A stretch of DNA of 56,734 nt from JAKLKS01 sp964370855 (GTDB taxonomy: Bacteria; Planctomycetota; JAJSAM01; JAKLKS01), in NCBI GenBank assembly GCA_964370855.1, contig CAYJMF010000015.1:1-56734 (forward strand). The letters run 5' to 3'. Below, piece by piece: positions 15,323-23,660 of this stretch (within the stretch, counting starts at the first letter, position 1; every line of letters starts with the position of its first letter). The notes beneath the pieces were generated by a model that ran no database searches, was not told the DNA's origin, and saw only the letters and a list, made by a program, of their open reading frames with translations. Made by a program: the position numbers and the translations under genes.

Positions 15323-16984
15323 TCACCGCGGCACGGGCGTGATCCCCACGGCCCTCCAGAAGGCGAGGTCGAGGATCTCCGGCGGCTTCCCCGCCTTCGA
15401 GGCCCCCTGGAACCGGCGGGTCCCCTGCTCCAGGGCCTGCTCGAAGGGGGCACGCCCGCAGAGCGTGGTCTCCACCACGAGGAGGTCGTCGTCGTCGGAC
15501 CAGGTCCGCACCGCCACCTGGGCGTGGTCCTCGTAGACGAGCACCACGGGCCGCATCCCGAGGGCCTCCATGGCGGAGGCGAACACCAGCACCGCCTCGA
15601 TGCAGTTGCCGCTGCGGTCCTCGAGGCTCTCCGAGGGGTACTTGATGCGCTGCGCCCGCGCGTCCACGGAGAAGGGGGCGTTCACGTAGGAGAACCCCGC
15701 CTCCGCCAGGGAGTCGTAGACGGCCTGCACCTGGGCCAGCACCACGGAGGCGTGGGACGCCCCCCGGACCTCCTGGTAGCCCACCATGGCCCCGAGCACG
15801 CAGTGGTCCTTGGCGGCCCGCAGCAGCGCGTCCACGCGCCGCGCCGCGTCGTGGGGGGTGATGAAGGCGGCCAGGGCCGGCACCCAGGAGCGGCCCGAGC
15901 CGTCCCGCCAGAAGAAGTCGTTGCGGCCGAGGAGCGTCATCCGCTCCGTCTCCTCGTGGATGACCTTCCCGTCGGCCCCCTCGACGCGAAGCCGGATGCC
16001 GCCCGGCTTCTGCTCCGCGAGGTCGTAGAGCTTCGGCGAGAAGACCGGCGAGAGGCTCACCGCCGTGGACTCCCCCGCCGCCACGGTGACGGTCCTCGCC
16101 GAGGGCTCGCTGAAGCCTGCCAGCTCCACCTCGACGCGCACCGTCGCCGCCTCCTTCCCCTTCGTGTTGTTGAGGATGAGGAGGCAGAGGTCCGGGGTCC
16201 GCCCCTTGCGCCCGTCCCTCTCGTAGTCCTTCCCCATGAGGTGGGCGAGGTAGGAGGGGAGCCGCCCCCCGTCGAAGAGGTAGAACTGGCGGAAGACCTG
16301 GAGCCCGGAGCGGTGCACGGCCACGCGCCGGATCTCCGTCCCCGAGCGGAACTCCGTCCCCGGCAGGGCGTCCCCCCCCATCGTGGAGGGGCCCGCGGCC
16401 ACGGGGGTGAGGGAGCCGGCGGCCCCCTCGACCCTCTCCCCCATGCGGAGCGAGAGGAGGAGCCGCTCCATGGCCGCGAGGTCCGTCTCCCCCGCCCCCT
16501 CGGCGGGGCGCTCCGCGACCCCGAGGTGGAGCCTCCCCCCGCGCACCGCCATGACGGCCCTCCCGATGCGCGTGACCCCGCCCCCCGTCTCCGGGGAGAC
16601 CTCGAACTCGAGGAGCAGAGCGCCGTCGGGGCCGAGGGTCTCGGCGCGGGTGAAGCCCGGCACGAGGACCTCCCCCGTCTGCTCGTAGCGGGAGGCGAGC
16701 ATGTGGGCCGCCAGGCGGGAGGCCTCCTTCGGCTCCTTCGCGGGGTCCACGGGGGCGTTGGCGTAGACGAAGAGCCACCCCTCGGACTTCCCCCGCGTGA
16801 AGCGGGCCGCGGGCCGCCCGAGGTTCTCCCCGGGGACGGTGCGGGGGGAGGTGGCCACGTCCCAGCCCCCCTCGAGGTCCACGGAGACCCCCATCTCCTC
16901 GTCGTACCAGGTGGGCCCGGCGGCGAGGGAGGGACCGGCAAGGAGAAGGGCGGCGGCGAGGGCGAGGGCGGGCGGGATTCTCAT
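15323..16984 (-). CDS. exported transglutaminase-like protein
   Basis: A 553-residue protein with a signal peptide (MRIPPALALAAALLLAGPSLAA). The middle is probably beta-rich (residues 150-330). The C-terminal part has the transglutaminase/cysteine-protease-like pattern SGNCIEAVLVFASAMEALGM with the candidate Cys and, about 25 residues later, YEDHAQVAVRTW with a candidate His. The following VVETTL segment could provide the acidic residue (Glu). In bacteria this fold is often a peptidase or amidase rather than a cross-linker. TAGCAT lies 7 bases before the ATG at 16984, supporting that start. It shares orientation and fold class with the next upstream gene but is not a close paralogue. Confidence 0.65.
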   Translation of the reverse strand: MRIPPALALAAALLLAGPSLAAGPTWYDEEMGVSVDLEGGWDVATSPRTVPGENLGRPAARFTRGKSEGWLFVYANAPVDPAKEPKEASRLAAHMLASRYEQTGEVLVPGFTRAETLGPDGALLLEFEVSPETGGGVTRIGRAVMAVRGGRLHLGVAERPAEGAGETDLAAMERLLLSLRMGERVEGAAGSLTPVAAGPSTMGGDALPGTEFRSGTEIRRVAVHRSGLQVFRQFYLFDGGRLPSYLAHLMGKDYERDGRKGRTPDLCLLILNNTKGKEAATVRVEVELAGFSEPSARTVTVAAGESTAVSLSPVFSPKLYDLAEQKPGGIRLRVEGADGKVIHEETERMTLLGRNDFFWRDGSGRSWVPALAAFITPHDAARRVDALLRAAKDHCVLGAMVGYQEVRGASHASVVLAQVQAVYDSLAEAGFSYVNAPFSVDARAQRIKYPSESLEDRSGNCIEAVLVFASAMEALGMRPVVLVYEDHAQVAVRTWSDDDDLLVVETTLCGRAPFEQALEQGTRRFQGASKAGKPPEILDLAFWRAVGITPVPR

Positions 16985-16991
16985 GCCGCGC

Positions 16992-16997
16992 ATGCTA
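16992..16997 (-). promoter_or_regulatory. -10 box TAGCAT, leaderless start
   Basis: Minus-strand TAGCAT with a 7-base spacer to the ATG at 16984. No Shine-Dalgarno site is visible between them. Confidence 0.5.
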
Positions 16998-17072
16998 GCG
17001 GAAGGATCGGGGGGGAGCCACTGGGCTCCCCCCCTGGACGGTGCCCGGCCCGGGGTAGTGGGCTGAGTCCGC

Positions 17073-18113
17073 CTAATCAAGATCCTTCAGGGTCCAGGAC
17101 TTCGATGCAAGGACCTTCCGCCCGTCGGCCTCGGCGTAGGGATCCACCATGAAGTTGAGGGGCTCCCCGGCCTGGGCGGGGACGAGGACGAGGTCCCGGC
17201 CGACGCTCAGGGTCACGCGGTTGTCGGTGTGGTTCCCGAAGAAGTAGTCCATGCGGTCGGGGTTCCGGTCGGCCTCGGAGATGTCCACGGGGACCCAGGT
17301 GCGTCCGGGCACGCGGAAGAAGGACCAGCAGTGGTAGCCGCCGAGGGCCTCGGCGGAGCCGCGCCGGTAGGGCGCGTAGAGCCCGATCTCGAAGCCCGCG
17401 GGGATCCCCTGGGCGCGGCAGAGGGACATGAAGAGGGCGTGGAAGTCGGTGCAGTTCCCCGTGCCCGCGTCGCAGGCGAAGTTGGTGTCGCCGCGGCCCC
17501 ACCCGGTGCCGGACTTGTCGTAGGTCATCCGGGCGGCCACGTGGTCGTAGATGGCCCGCGCCTTCGCCACGGTGGTGGCCTTCCCGGCGCAGATCTCCTC
17601 GGACATCTTCCGCATGCGCTCGTCCACGATGGTCAGCGCGTCGTCCCGGAGGAACTCCGCCGCCGCCGCGTCCTCCTCGCTCCCCTCCCCGGCGGCCTCG
17701 ATGCGGCCGAGCGCCGTCCGCTGCTCCATGCGGGTGCAGTCGAAGGCCATGACGACCTCGACTTCCGGACCCGGGTTCTCGATCTCGAAGTAGGCGTACC
17801 GGTTGCCGAAGCGGGGCTCCGTGTTGACGACCGCCTCCCGGGAGAACTCGAGCCCGGTGATGATCTGCATCGGCGTGTCCTGCGGAACCGGCAGCCAGAC
17901 CCGCAGCGACTTCGTCCCCGCGGGGATCTCCTTCACCTTCCCGGTGTAGGCGACGTGGAAGGAGCGGGAGCCGCCGGCGTCGAGGTAGGCGGGATCGGGG
18001 TCCATGCGGAAGGGGCGCGGCTCCGCGGCGGTGCCCCCGGGGGAGGCGCAGCCGGCGGCGAGGAGGGCGAGGGCAAGGGCGGCGGGCGCGGCGCGGCGGA
18101 CCGGGGGCGGCAA
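17073..18113 (-). CDS. transglutaminase-domain lipoprotein
   Basis: A 346-residue lipoprotein (signal ends LLAAGC). The C-terminal half is a transglutaminase-like domain with a complete Cys-His-Asp triad: Cys221 in GTGNCTDFHALF, His261 in GGYHCWSFF and Asp277 in VPVDISEAD. The N-terminal half is a beta-sandwich-like region (RVWLPVPQDTPMQIITGLEF). The start is TTG at 18113 with an excellent AAGGAGGT site upstream. A paralogue with the same triad and lipobox is at 36302. Bacterial members are mostly predicted peptidases; no substrate is indicated. Confidence 0.85.
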   Translation of the reverse strand: MPPPVRRAAPAALALALLAAGCASPGGTAAEPRPFRMDPDPAYLDAGGSRSFHVAYTGKVKEIPAGTKSLRVWLPVPQDTPMQIITGLEFSREAVVNTEPRFGNRYAYFEIENPGPEVEVVMAFDCTRMEQRTALGRIEAAGEGSEEDAAAAEFLRDDALTIVDERMRKMSEEICAGKATTVAKARAIYDHVAARMTYDKSGTGWGRGDTNFACDAGTGNCTDFHALFMSLCRAQGIPAGFEIGLYAPYRRGSAEALGGYHCWSFFRVPGRTWVPVDISEADRNPDRMDYFFGNHTDNRVTLSVGRDLVLVPAQAGEPLNFMVDPYAEADGRKVLASKSWTLKDLD

Positions 18114-18271
18114 GGGGACCTCCTTGATATTCGTAACGCTTATGATTGCGAACGGCGGGGATTATCCATGCCCCCCCCCCCTCCCGCCAAGGATCCCCCT
18201 CCCTCCCCCGCTCCCCTCCCTCCCCCCCGCCACCCGTCGCCCCCGCCCCCCCTCCCCGCTACACTGCCCCG
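18114..18271. other. divergent intergenic region before mutS
   Basis: An A/T-rich segment near the lipoprotein gene (TGATATTCGTAACGC on the plus strand) probably holds its minus-strand promoter. The mutS side is C-rich, with a TACACT box directly before the start codon. I see no gene here. Confidence 0.4.
18260..18265 (+). promoter_or_regulatory. -10 box TACACT, leaderless start of mutS
   Basis: TACACT ends 6 bases before the mutS ATG at 18272. The upstream sequence is C-rich with no Shine-Dalgarno match, so a leaderless mRNA is likely. Confidence 0.6.
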
Positions 18272-20908
18272 ATGGCCGCCCGCCCCTCCTCCCCCCACGA
18301 CACCCCCGCCATGCAGCAGTTCGCCCGGGCCAAGCGGGAGCACCCCGACTGCCTCGTCTTCTTCCGCATGGGGGACTTCTACGAGCTGTTCTACGAGGAC
18401 GCGAAGGAGGCCTCCCGCCTCCTCGGCATCACCCTCACGACCCGCACCAAGGACCCTCCCATCCCCATGGCCGGCGTGCCGGTGCGCGCCGTGGACGGCT
18501 ACCTGCGCCGCCTGCTCGCCATGGGACGACGCGTGGCGGTCTGCGAGCAGATGCAGGACCCGGCCGAGGCGAAGGGCGTGGTGGACCGCGAGGTCGTCCG
18601 CGTGGTGACCCCGGGGACCCTCACCGAGGACGAGGTCCTCGACGCCCGGGCCAACAACTTCCTCGCCGCGGCGATGCCGGCGCGCGGGGGCGGGGCGGGG
18701 CTCGCCTGGGTCGATCTCTCCACGGGGGAGTTCCTGCTGGAGGAGGTCCCGCCGGGGAAGCTCGCCGACGCGCTGGCCCGCGTGGATCCCTCGGAGGTGC
18801 TCGTCCCCGAGGCCGCGGGCCAGGCCGCCGCCGAGGAGGCGGCCTCCTTCGCCGATCGCGTGCGCGAGGCGATCCGCGGCTCCGTCACCCCCTTCCCCGA
18901 CTGGGCCTTCGAGCCCGGCACCGCGGCCCGCTCGCTGCGGGAGCACTTCGGCACCGCCGACCTCCGCGGCTTCGGCGTCGAGGGGGAGGGGCCGCGCGTC
19001 GGCGCCGCGGGCGCGATCCTCCAGTACCTCCGCGACACGCAGAAGACCTCCCTCGGCCACCTCCGCCGCATCGCCGCCCATCGCGAGGAGGACCGGCTCG
19101 TCCTCGACCGGGTGACGCTGCGCTCGCTGGAGATCGTGCAGAACCTCCGCGACGGCGGCCGCGACGGGACGCTGCTCTCGGTCCTCGACCGCACCGTGAC
19201 GGCGCCCGGCGCGCGCCGCCTCCGCTCCTGGCTCGTGGCGCCGCTCCGCGACCGCGAGGCGATCCTCGCGCGGCAGGGCGCGGTGGAGGAACTGGCACGG
19301 GATTCTCTCCTCCGCGCCGACCTCCGCGCCGCCCTCGACGGGGTGCGAGACCTCGAGCGGCTCGCCGCCCGCGTGGGCACGGGCCGCGCCCACGCGCGGG
19401 ATCTCGCGGGACTGCGGGAATCCGCCGCCGCCCTCCCCGCGGTCCGCGCCGCCCTCGGCCGCGCCCGTACCGAGGCGCTGGCCGCCTCGCTCTCCGCCTG
19501 CGACCCGCTCGAGGATCTCCACGCGCTCCTCGCCCGCTCCCTCGTGGACGACCCGCCGACGACGGTCCGGGACGGGGGGATGTTCCGGGACGGCTTCCTC
19601 GCGGAACTCGACGAACTGCGCGCCGCGGGCCGGGACGGGCGGCGCTGGCTCGCGGAACTCCAGGCGAAGGAGGCGGCCCGCTCCGGCATCCCGACGCTGC
19701 GCATCGGCTTCAACTCCGTCTTCGGCTACTACCTCGAGGCGACCCGCGCCCAGGCGGCCAAGGCGCCGGCGGACTGGGAGCGGCGGCAGTCGCTGAAGGG
19801 GGCGGAGCGGTTCGTGACGCCGGAGCTGAAGGAGCTGGAGAAGAAGCTGCTGGGCGCCGAGGACCGGGCGAAGGCGCTGGAGCACCGGGAGTTCCTCGCG
19901 CTGCGCGAACGCCTCTCCGGCGAGACGGGCCGCCTGCAGGCCACGGCCGAGGCCGTGGCCCGGGCCGACGCTCTCGCCTCCTTCGCCGAGGCGGCGGTGG
20001 ACGGGGGCTGGGTGCGGCCGGTGCTCGAGGACGCGCCGCTCCTCGAGGCGCGGGAGGCGCGCCATCCCGTGGTGGAGGCGTCGCTCCGGGGCGAGCGGTT
20101 CGTGCCCAACGACGTGCGGCTCGGCGGCGAGGTGCCGCCGCTGGCCCTCATCACCGGCCCGAACATGTCGGGGAAGAGCGTCTACCTCCGGCAGGCGGCG
20201 CTGCTCGTCGTGTTGTCGCAGGCCGGCTCCTTCGTCCCGGCGGCGTCCCTGCGCCTCGGGCTCGCGGACCGGGTGTTCACCCGCATCGGCGCGTCCGACG
20301 ATCTCGCCGCGGGGCGCTCGACGTTCATGGTGGAGATGAGCGAGACGGCCAACATCCTCCACAACGCGACGGACCGCTCCCTGGTGCTGCTCGACGAGGT
20401 GGGGCGGGGGACGTCCACCTTCGACGGGGTGTCGCTGGCGTGGGCCATCACGGAGCACCTGGCGTCGCGGGTGCACGCGCGGACGCTGTTCGCGACGCAC
20501 TACCACGAACTGACGGAGCTGGCGGCGCTGGTGCCCGGGGTGCGCAATCTCTCCTGCGCGGTGCGTGAGTGGAAGGACGGGATCGTCTTCCTCCGCCGCA
20601 TCGAGGAGGGGGGGACGGACCGCTCCTACGGGCTCCACGTGGCGAAACTGGCCGGGATCCCGCGGGAGGTCGTGGAGCGGGCGGCGCGGGTGCTCCACGG
20701 GCTCGAGCAGTCCACGGAGGCGATGGAGCGGGGCCTCGTGCAGAAGCCGACCGTCGGCCAGGCGGCGCAGCTCGCGCTCTTCGCGGCGCCCCCGCCGGAG
20801 GAGGACCCCATCCTCGGCGAGATGCGGGACCTCGACACCGATCGCCTCTCCCCGATGGACGCGCTCCTCAGGCTCCGGGAGTGGACGGAGCGGCTGAAGC
20901 GGGGGTAG
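18272..20908 (+). CDS. mutS: DNA mismatch repair protein MutS
   Basis: An 878-residue MutS, full length for the family. MutS scans for mismatches and recruits MutL. The mismatch-reading N-terminus carries FFRMGDFYELFYEDA, with the Phe-x-Glu intercalating motif. The clamp and lever regions follow. The ATPase domain has Walker A GPNMSGKS near residue 630 and Walker B/D-loop LLDEVGRGTSTFDG, then ATHYHELTEL. The C-terminus ends with a short helical tail. No mutL is adjacent in the window. ATG at 18272 follows the TACACT box; longer in-frame extensions upstream are low-complexity proline codons and are rejected. Confidence 0.98.
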   Translation: MAARPSSPHDTPAMQQFARAKREHPDCLVFFRMGDFYELFYEDAKEASRLLGITLTTRTKDPPIPMAGVPVRAVDGYLRRLLAMGRRVAVCEQMQDPAEAKGVVDREVVRVVTPGTLTEDEVLDARANNFLAAAMPARGGGAGLAWVDLSTGEFLLEEVPPGKLADALARVDPSEVLVPEAAGQAAAEEAASFADRVREAIRGSVTPFPDWAFEPGTAARSLREHFGTADLRGFGVEGEGPRVGAAGAILQYLRDTQKTSLGHLRRIAAHREEDRLVLDRVTLRSLEIVQNLRDGGRDGTLLSVLDRTVTAPGARRLRSWLVAPLRDREAILARQGAVEELARDSLLRADLRAALDGVRDLERLAARVGTGRAHARDLAGLRESAAALPAVRAALGRARTEALAASLSACDPLEDLHALLARSLVDDPPTTVRDGGMFRDGFLAELDELRAAGRDGRRWLAELQAKEAARSGIPTLRIGFNSVFGYYLEATRAQAAKAPADWERRQSLKGAERFVTPELKELEKKLLGAEDRAKALEHREFLALRERLSGETGRLQATAEAVARADALASFAEAAVDGGWVRPVLEDAPLLEAREARHPVVEASLRGERFVPNDVRLGGEVPPLALITGPNMSGKSVYLRQAALLVVLSQAGSFVPAASLRLGLADRVFTRIGASDDLAAGRSTFMVEMSETANILHNATDRSLVLLDEVGRGTSTFDGVSLAWAITEHLASRVHARTLFATHYHELTELAALVPGVRNLSCAVREWKDGIVFLRRIEEGGTDRSYGLHVAKLAGIPREVVERAARVLHGLEQSTEAMERGLVQKPTVGQAAQLALFAAPPPEEDPILGEMRDLDTDRLSPMDALLRLREWTERLKRG

Positions 20909-20918
20909 GGGGCGGGGG

Positions 20919-20969
20919 CTACCTCTTTTCGCTCAGCCGGTCCGCCATGAGCGCCCCCAGCGCCGTCAA
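20919..20969 (-). pseudogene. 3' remnant of a toroid (prenyltransferase-like) gene
   Basis: On the minus strand this stretch reads LTALGALMADRLSEKR plus stop. The intact gene at 22453-23634 ends MTALGALMADRLCEKR plus stop, and the DNA match across these 50 bases is close. Upstream of this point the homology ends abruptly at the J repeat and assembly gap. It is therefore the last 17 codons of a lost or misassembled fifth member of the toroid family. Confidence 0.75.
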
Positions 20970-20970
20970 G

Positions 20971-21176
20971 GCAGGGGTATACCGTACCCGCCCCCCGTGA
21001 TGGGGGGTGGGGGGGGGGGGGCCGGCGGGGGGGGCGGGGGGGGCGCCCCCCCGGCGGATCNNNNNNNNNNGGGTATACCGTACCCGACCCGATTCATCGG
21101 GGTTGGGCGGTGGACTCCCGCCTGGCTGAAAGTCGCGAGCCCAACCCCGATGAATCGGGTCGGGTACCGTATACCC
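20971..21176. repeat. palindromic element J with internal assembly gap (N at 21061-21070)
   Basis: Arms 21071-21108 and 21139-21176 are inverted complements over 38 bases with one mismatch; the outer end is GGGTATACCGTACCC. The contig left of the gap ends in a second copy of the left arm start (20972-20991), then G runs. The gap is probably an unmerged overlap inside the hairpin. Both outer flanks read GGCAGGGG / CCCCTGCC, extending the palindrome. Related sequence recurs at 28333-28368. Confidence 0.85.
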
Positions 21177-21214
21177 CTGCCTGTGAACCGAAAGGGGACT
21201 TCCGACTCGGGACA
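21177..21214. other. short spacer after element J
   Basis: About 38 bases between element J and the stop codon of the minus-strand gene at 21215. Nothing else is visible. Confidence 0.4.
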
Positions 21215-21814
21215 CTAGGGCGGCGCCTCCCGGGGCCAGGGATGCGTATCGTCCTCCTCGTCCCAGAGCGGCCGTCCCTCGTACGGAATCACCCATGCGT
21301 TGGCCTTTCGTACCAGGGCGTGGGTCCCCGCCGGGACGACTCCCCTTTGGTGAACCCGGCGTCGCAGGGCGAACAGTCGCCGGACCTCCTCCGGGCGGAC
21401 CTCCCCCGCCGCCACCTTGCCGCGGACGAATTCGCGGAACGGCTCGTGGTTCAGGTAGGCCCACCCGAAGGGGTTCGGCCACGCACTCCCGTGGGCGAAG
21501 GTGCCCCCGGTGAGGAAGGTGTTGATGACCAGCGCTCCCACTTGTCTGTAGTGCCGCGTGCCCCACTCGTGGGCATGGTCGTGAGGGAAGAAATCGGCGC
21601 AGGCGGCCGAGGTCTCCACCGTCTCCGACTCCCAGACCTGGAACTGCATGTCCTCCGGTCCCCACCGGAGCCCCCGGTGGGTCCGGGTGGAGTCGCAGGC
21701 CCTGCACCCCTGGAAACCGCTGTCGCAGGAGAGCGGGAAGAAGACGATGAGGGCGAGGATGGCGAATACGGCAACCACCAGGCGACGGCGGCGGGGGGCG
21801 TCGGGCTTCGCCAC
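21215..21814 (-). CDS. small membrane-anchored Cys-pair protein S2
   Basis: A 199-residue protein with one transmembrane helix (VVAVFAILALIVFFPLS) and a following CxxC-type pair (GCRAC) in a candidate zinc-ribbon-like stretch. The rest is soluble with conserved-looking blocks: a His/Asp cluster FFPHDHAHEWGTRHY, AAGEVRPEEVRRL and PAGTHALVRKANAW. The same blocks occur in the same order in the adjacent gene at 21819, so the two are tandem paralogues. It starts 4 bases after that gene's stop and is last in the toroid operon. I do not recognise the family. The shared C-terminal part could be a binding domain that works with the toroid proteins; that is inference only. Confidence 0.6.
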   Translation of the reverse strand: MAKPDAPRRRRLVVAVFAILALIVFFPLSCDSGFQGCRACDSTRTHRGLRWGPEDMQFQVWESETVETSAACADFFPHDHAHEWGTRHYRQVGALVINTFLTGGTFAHGSAWPNPFGWAYLNHEPFREFVRGKVAAGEVRPEEVRRLFALRRRVHQRGVVPAGTHALVRKANAWVIPYEGRPLWDEEDDTHPWPREAPP

Positions 21815-21818
21815 CGGC

Positions 21819-22451
21819 CTATCCTCCCGCCTCGGGGGGCCAGTCCCTCCCCTCCTCCCAGAGGGGATCCCGGCGGGCCTCCTCCAGCCACCGGTTGGCG
21901 CGGCGCACGAGGGCGTAACTCCCGGCGGGGACGGAGGCGATCCTGTGGAGCCTCCACCCGTCGGGGAGTCCGCACAGGGTCCTCACCTCCTCCGGGGAGA
22001 TCTCCCCCGCCGCGATCAGGGACTTCACGCGGCCCAGGAACTCCTCCGAGTCTTCGCAGGCCCGGGAGAACCCGTTCGGAACGAGGACGCCGCAGGAGAC
22101 GAACCCGCCCGAGATCAGGGTGTTCCAGCGAAACACCCCCTCCACCCGGGTATTGCCCAGAGGCCAGCGGTGCTCGTGGCCCTCTGAGAAGAACTCCCGG
22201 GCGACCCGGGAGGGGCGCACCGTCTCCCCCCGCCAGAACGTGATCCAGGGCCTTCCGATCCCCCAGTGGAACTTCCGCCTGGAGAGATGGCTGCCGCAGT
22301 CGGCGCAGTTGAAGGAGCCCATCCCCCCGGACATGGGGAGGAGGAGGACAGCCGCCGCGAGGAGCCCGACGACGGTGCCGGGGACTCTCAGCCGGAGCCC
22401 CCGCGCCTCCCCCGCCGAGCTCCCAGGGGCCCCGGTGCCGGTGCCGCCCAC
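21819..22451 (-). CDS. small membrane-anchored Cys-pair protein S1 (paralogue of S2)
   Basis: A 210-residue protein starting at GTG 1 base after the toroid gene stop, so probably coupled. Order: a Gly/Arg-rich start, a hydrophobic helix (VVGLLAAAVLLLPMSGG), CxxC (NCADCGS), FFSEGHEHRW, IAAGEISPEEVRTL and PAGSYALVRRANRW, ending in Trp/Pro/Glu-rich sequence. These blocks line up with S2 at 21215. Membrane anchoring with the bulk outside the cytoplasm is likely. Function unknown; its tight linkage to toroid genes is the best clue. Confidence 0.6.
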   Translation of the reverse strand: MGGTGTGAPGSSAGEARGLRLRVPGTVVGLLAAAVLLLPMSGGMGSFNCADCGSHLSRRKFHWGIGRPWITFWRGETVRPSRVAREFFSEGHEHRWPLGNTRVEGVFRWNTLISGGFVSCGVLVPNGFSRACEDSEEFLGRVKSLIAAGEISPEEVRTLCGLPDGWRLHRIASVPAGSYALVRRANRWLEEARRDPLWEEGRDWPPEAGG

Positions 22452-22452
22452 G

Positions 22453-23634
22453 TCACCGCTTCTCGCAGAGCCGGTCCGCCATGAGCGCCCCGAGCGCCGT
22501 CATGTAGGCCCGCCCGCCGTCCTTCTGGAAGGGGTCGACGGGATCCCAGGATCCCGCGGCGCAGCCGTCCTTCTCGCCGCGCTGCCAGGGGAGGAGGGCC
22601 TCCTCCAGGGCCCGGGACCACTTCTTCCATCCGTCCTTCCCGAGCCATCCGAAGGCCTCGGTCCCGTAGTACCAGTAGTAGAAGTCGATGGAGCCGGAGG
22701 TCGCGTTCCACTCGGGAAGGCGCGCGAGCACGACCTTCGCCGCGGCGGCGACCCGCTCGTCCCTCGCCTCCACGCCGCACTCCAGCAGCGTGGCGAGGCC
22801 GATGGCCGTCGTCGCCTCGGAAAGCGCCGGGGGGAACGCCGCCAGCATGTCGGCCGCCCGCGGCGGGAGGTCCGCGGGGCCGCGGTAGCCGTAGCGGCCG
22901 GTCTCCGCGTTCCGCACCTTCGAGAGGAACTGGAGCGCCCCGTCGAAGACCCGCGGCTCCACCTCGAACCCCGCCCGCGTCCCCGCGCGGAGCGCCTGGA
23001 CCATCCAGCCCGTCACGGAGGCGTCGTTGTCGTTGTCCCGGACCCCGTACCGCCACCCGGCGTAGGGGTTCTGCGCGGCGCGGATCCAGTCGAGCCCCTT
23101 GCGGGCCGCGGCATCGATGCGCGGGTCCGAGACCCAGGCCCGCGCCTCGCAGAGGGCCAGCGTCGCCAGGGCGTGGTTGTAGACGTGGTGGTGCGACGGC
23201 GGGCCGCCGATGTGCCCCTCGGCGTCCTGGGACTTGACTAGGAACTCGAGGGCCTTCGAGACCCGCGCCCCCTCCCCCTCGGGGCCCGGCCCCTTCCCCG
23301 CGCGGAGGAAGGCCAGCGTCGCGAGCCCCGTCACGCCGACGGTGTACTCCTCGAGCCCTCGCCCGGGGCAGCGCATCTTCACGCAGCCCCGGTCGAAGGC
23401 CGCCGGGTTCCACGCCCCGTCGGCCCCCTGGTGGCGGCCGAGCCAGTCCAGCGCCGCGTCCCGCGCCGCCTTCGCCGTGTTCCGCTTGTTTGCGACGGGC
23501 GCGGAGAGGGCCCCCTCGGGCACCCCCCACTCCACATCCTTCGGGGGCGGGGGGGCGTCCTGGGCGGTGGATGACCCGACGAGCAGGGCGACGGCGAGCG
23601 AGGACGCGAGCAGGGTGGAGGGATTCATGGTCAT
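22453..23634 (-). CDS. exported alpha/alpha-toroid protein (prenyltransferase/squalene-oxidase-repeat-like) T4
   Basis: A 393-residue protein with a signal peptide (MTMNPSTLLASSLAVALLVG). The rest is helical repeats of the terpenoid-cyclase/protein-prenyltransferase toroid type, with repeat cores like WLGRHQGADGAWNPAAF, VTGLATLAFLRAG, ALEFLVKSQDAEGHIG, YNHALATLALCEA and GWRYGVRDNDNDASVTGWM. No DxDD (cyclase) motif is seen and the protein is exported, so it is unlikely to be a real cyclase. Two Cys features recur in its paralogues: C-x4-C after the first repeat and GCAAGSWDPVDP near the end. ATG at 23634 or 23628 is possible. It is the third toroid gene of the cluster and is followed directly by S1. 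Confidence 0.8.
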   Translation of the reverse strand: MTMNPSTLLASSLAVALLVGSSTAQDAPPPPKDVEWGVPEGALSAPVANKRNTAKAARDAALDWLGRHQGADGAWNPAAFDRGCVKMRCPGRGLEEYTVGVTGLATLAFLRAGKGPGPEGEGARVSKALEFLVKSQDAEGHIGGPPSHHHVYNHALATLALCEARAWVSDPRIDAAARKGLDWIRAAQNPYAGWRYGVRDNDNDASVTGWMVQALRAGTRAGFEVEPRVFDGALQFLSKVRNAETGRYGYRGPADLPPRAADMLAAFPPALSEATTAIGLATLLECGVEARDERVAAAAKVVLARLPEWNATSGSIDFYYWYYGTEAFGWLGKDGWKKWSRALEEALLPWQRGEKDGCAAGSWDPVDPFQKDGGRAYMTALGALMADRLCEKR

Positions 23635-23660
23635 CAGCATCGCCCCGAAGGCGCGCTCCG

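Noticed and set aside
14234..17152. Very long plus-strand open frame (over 900 codons) opposite the phosphatase and transglutaminase genes
   Set aside because: It is antisense to genes with clear signal peptides and motifs, has a Gly/Arg/Pro/Ala composition typical of shadow frames in G/C-rich DNA, and no ribosome site or domain.
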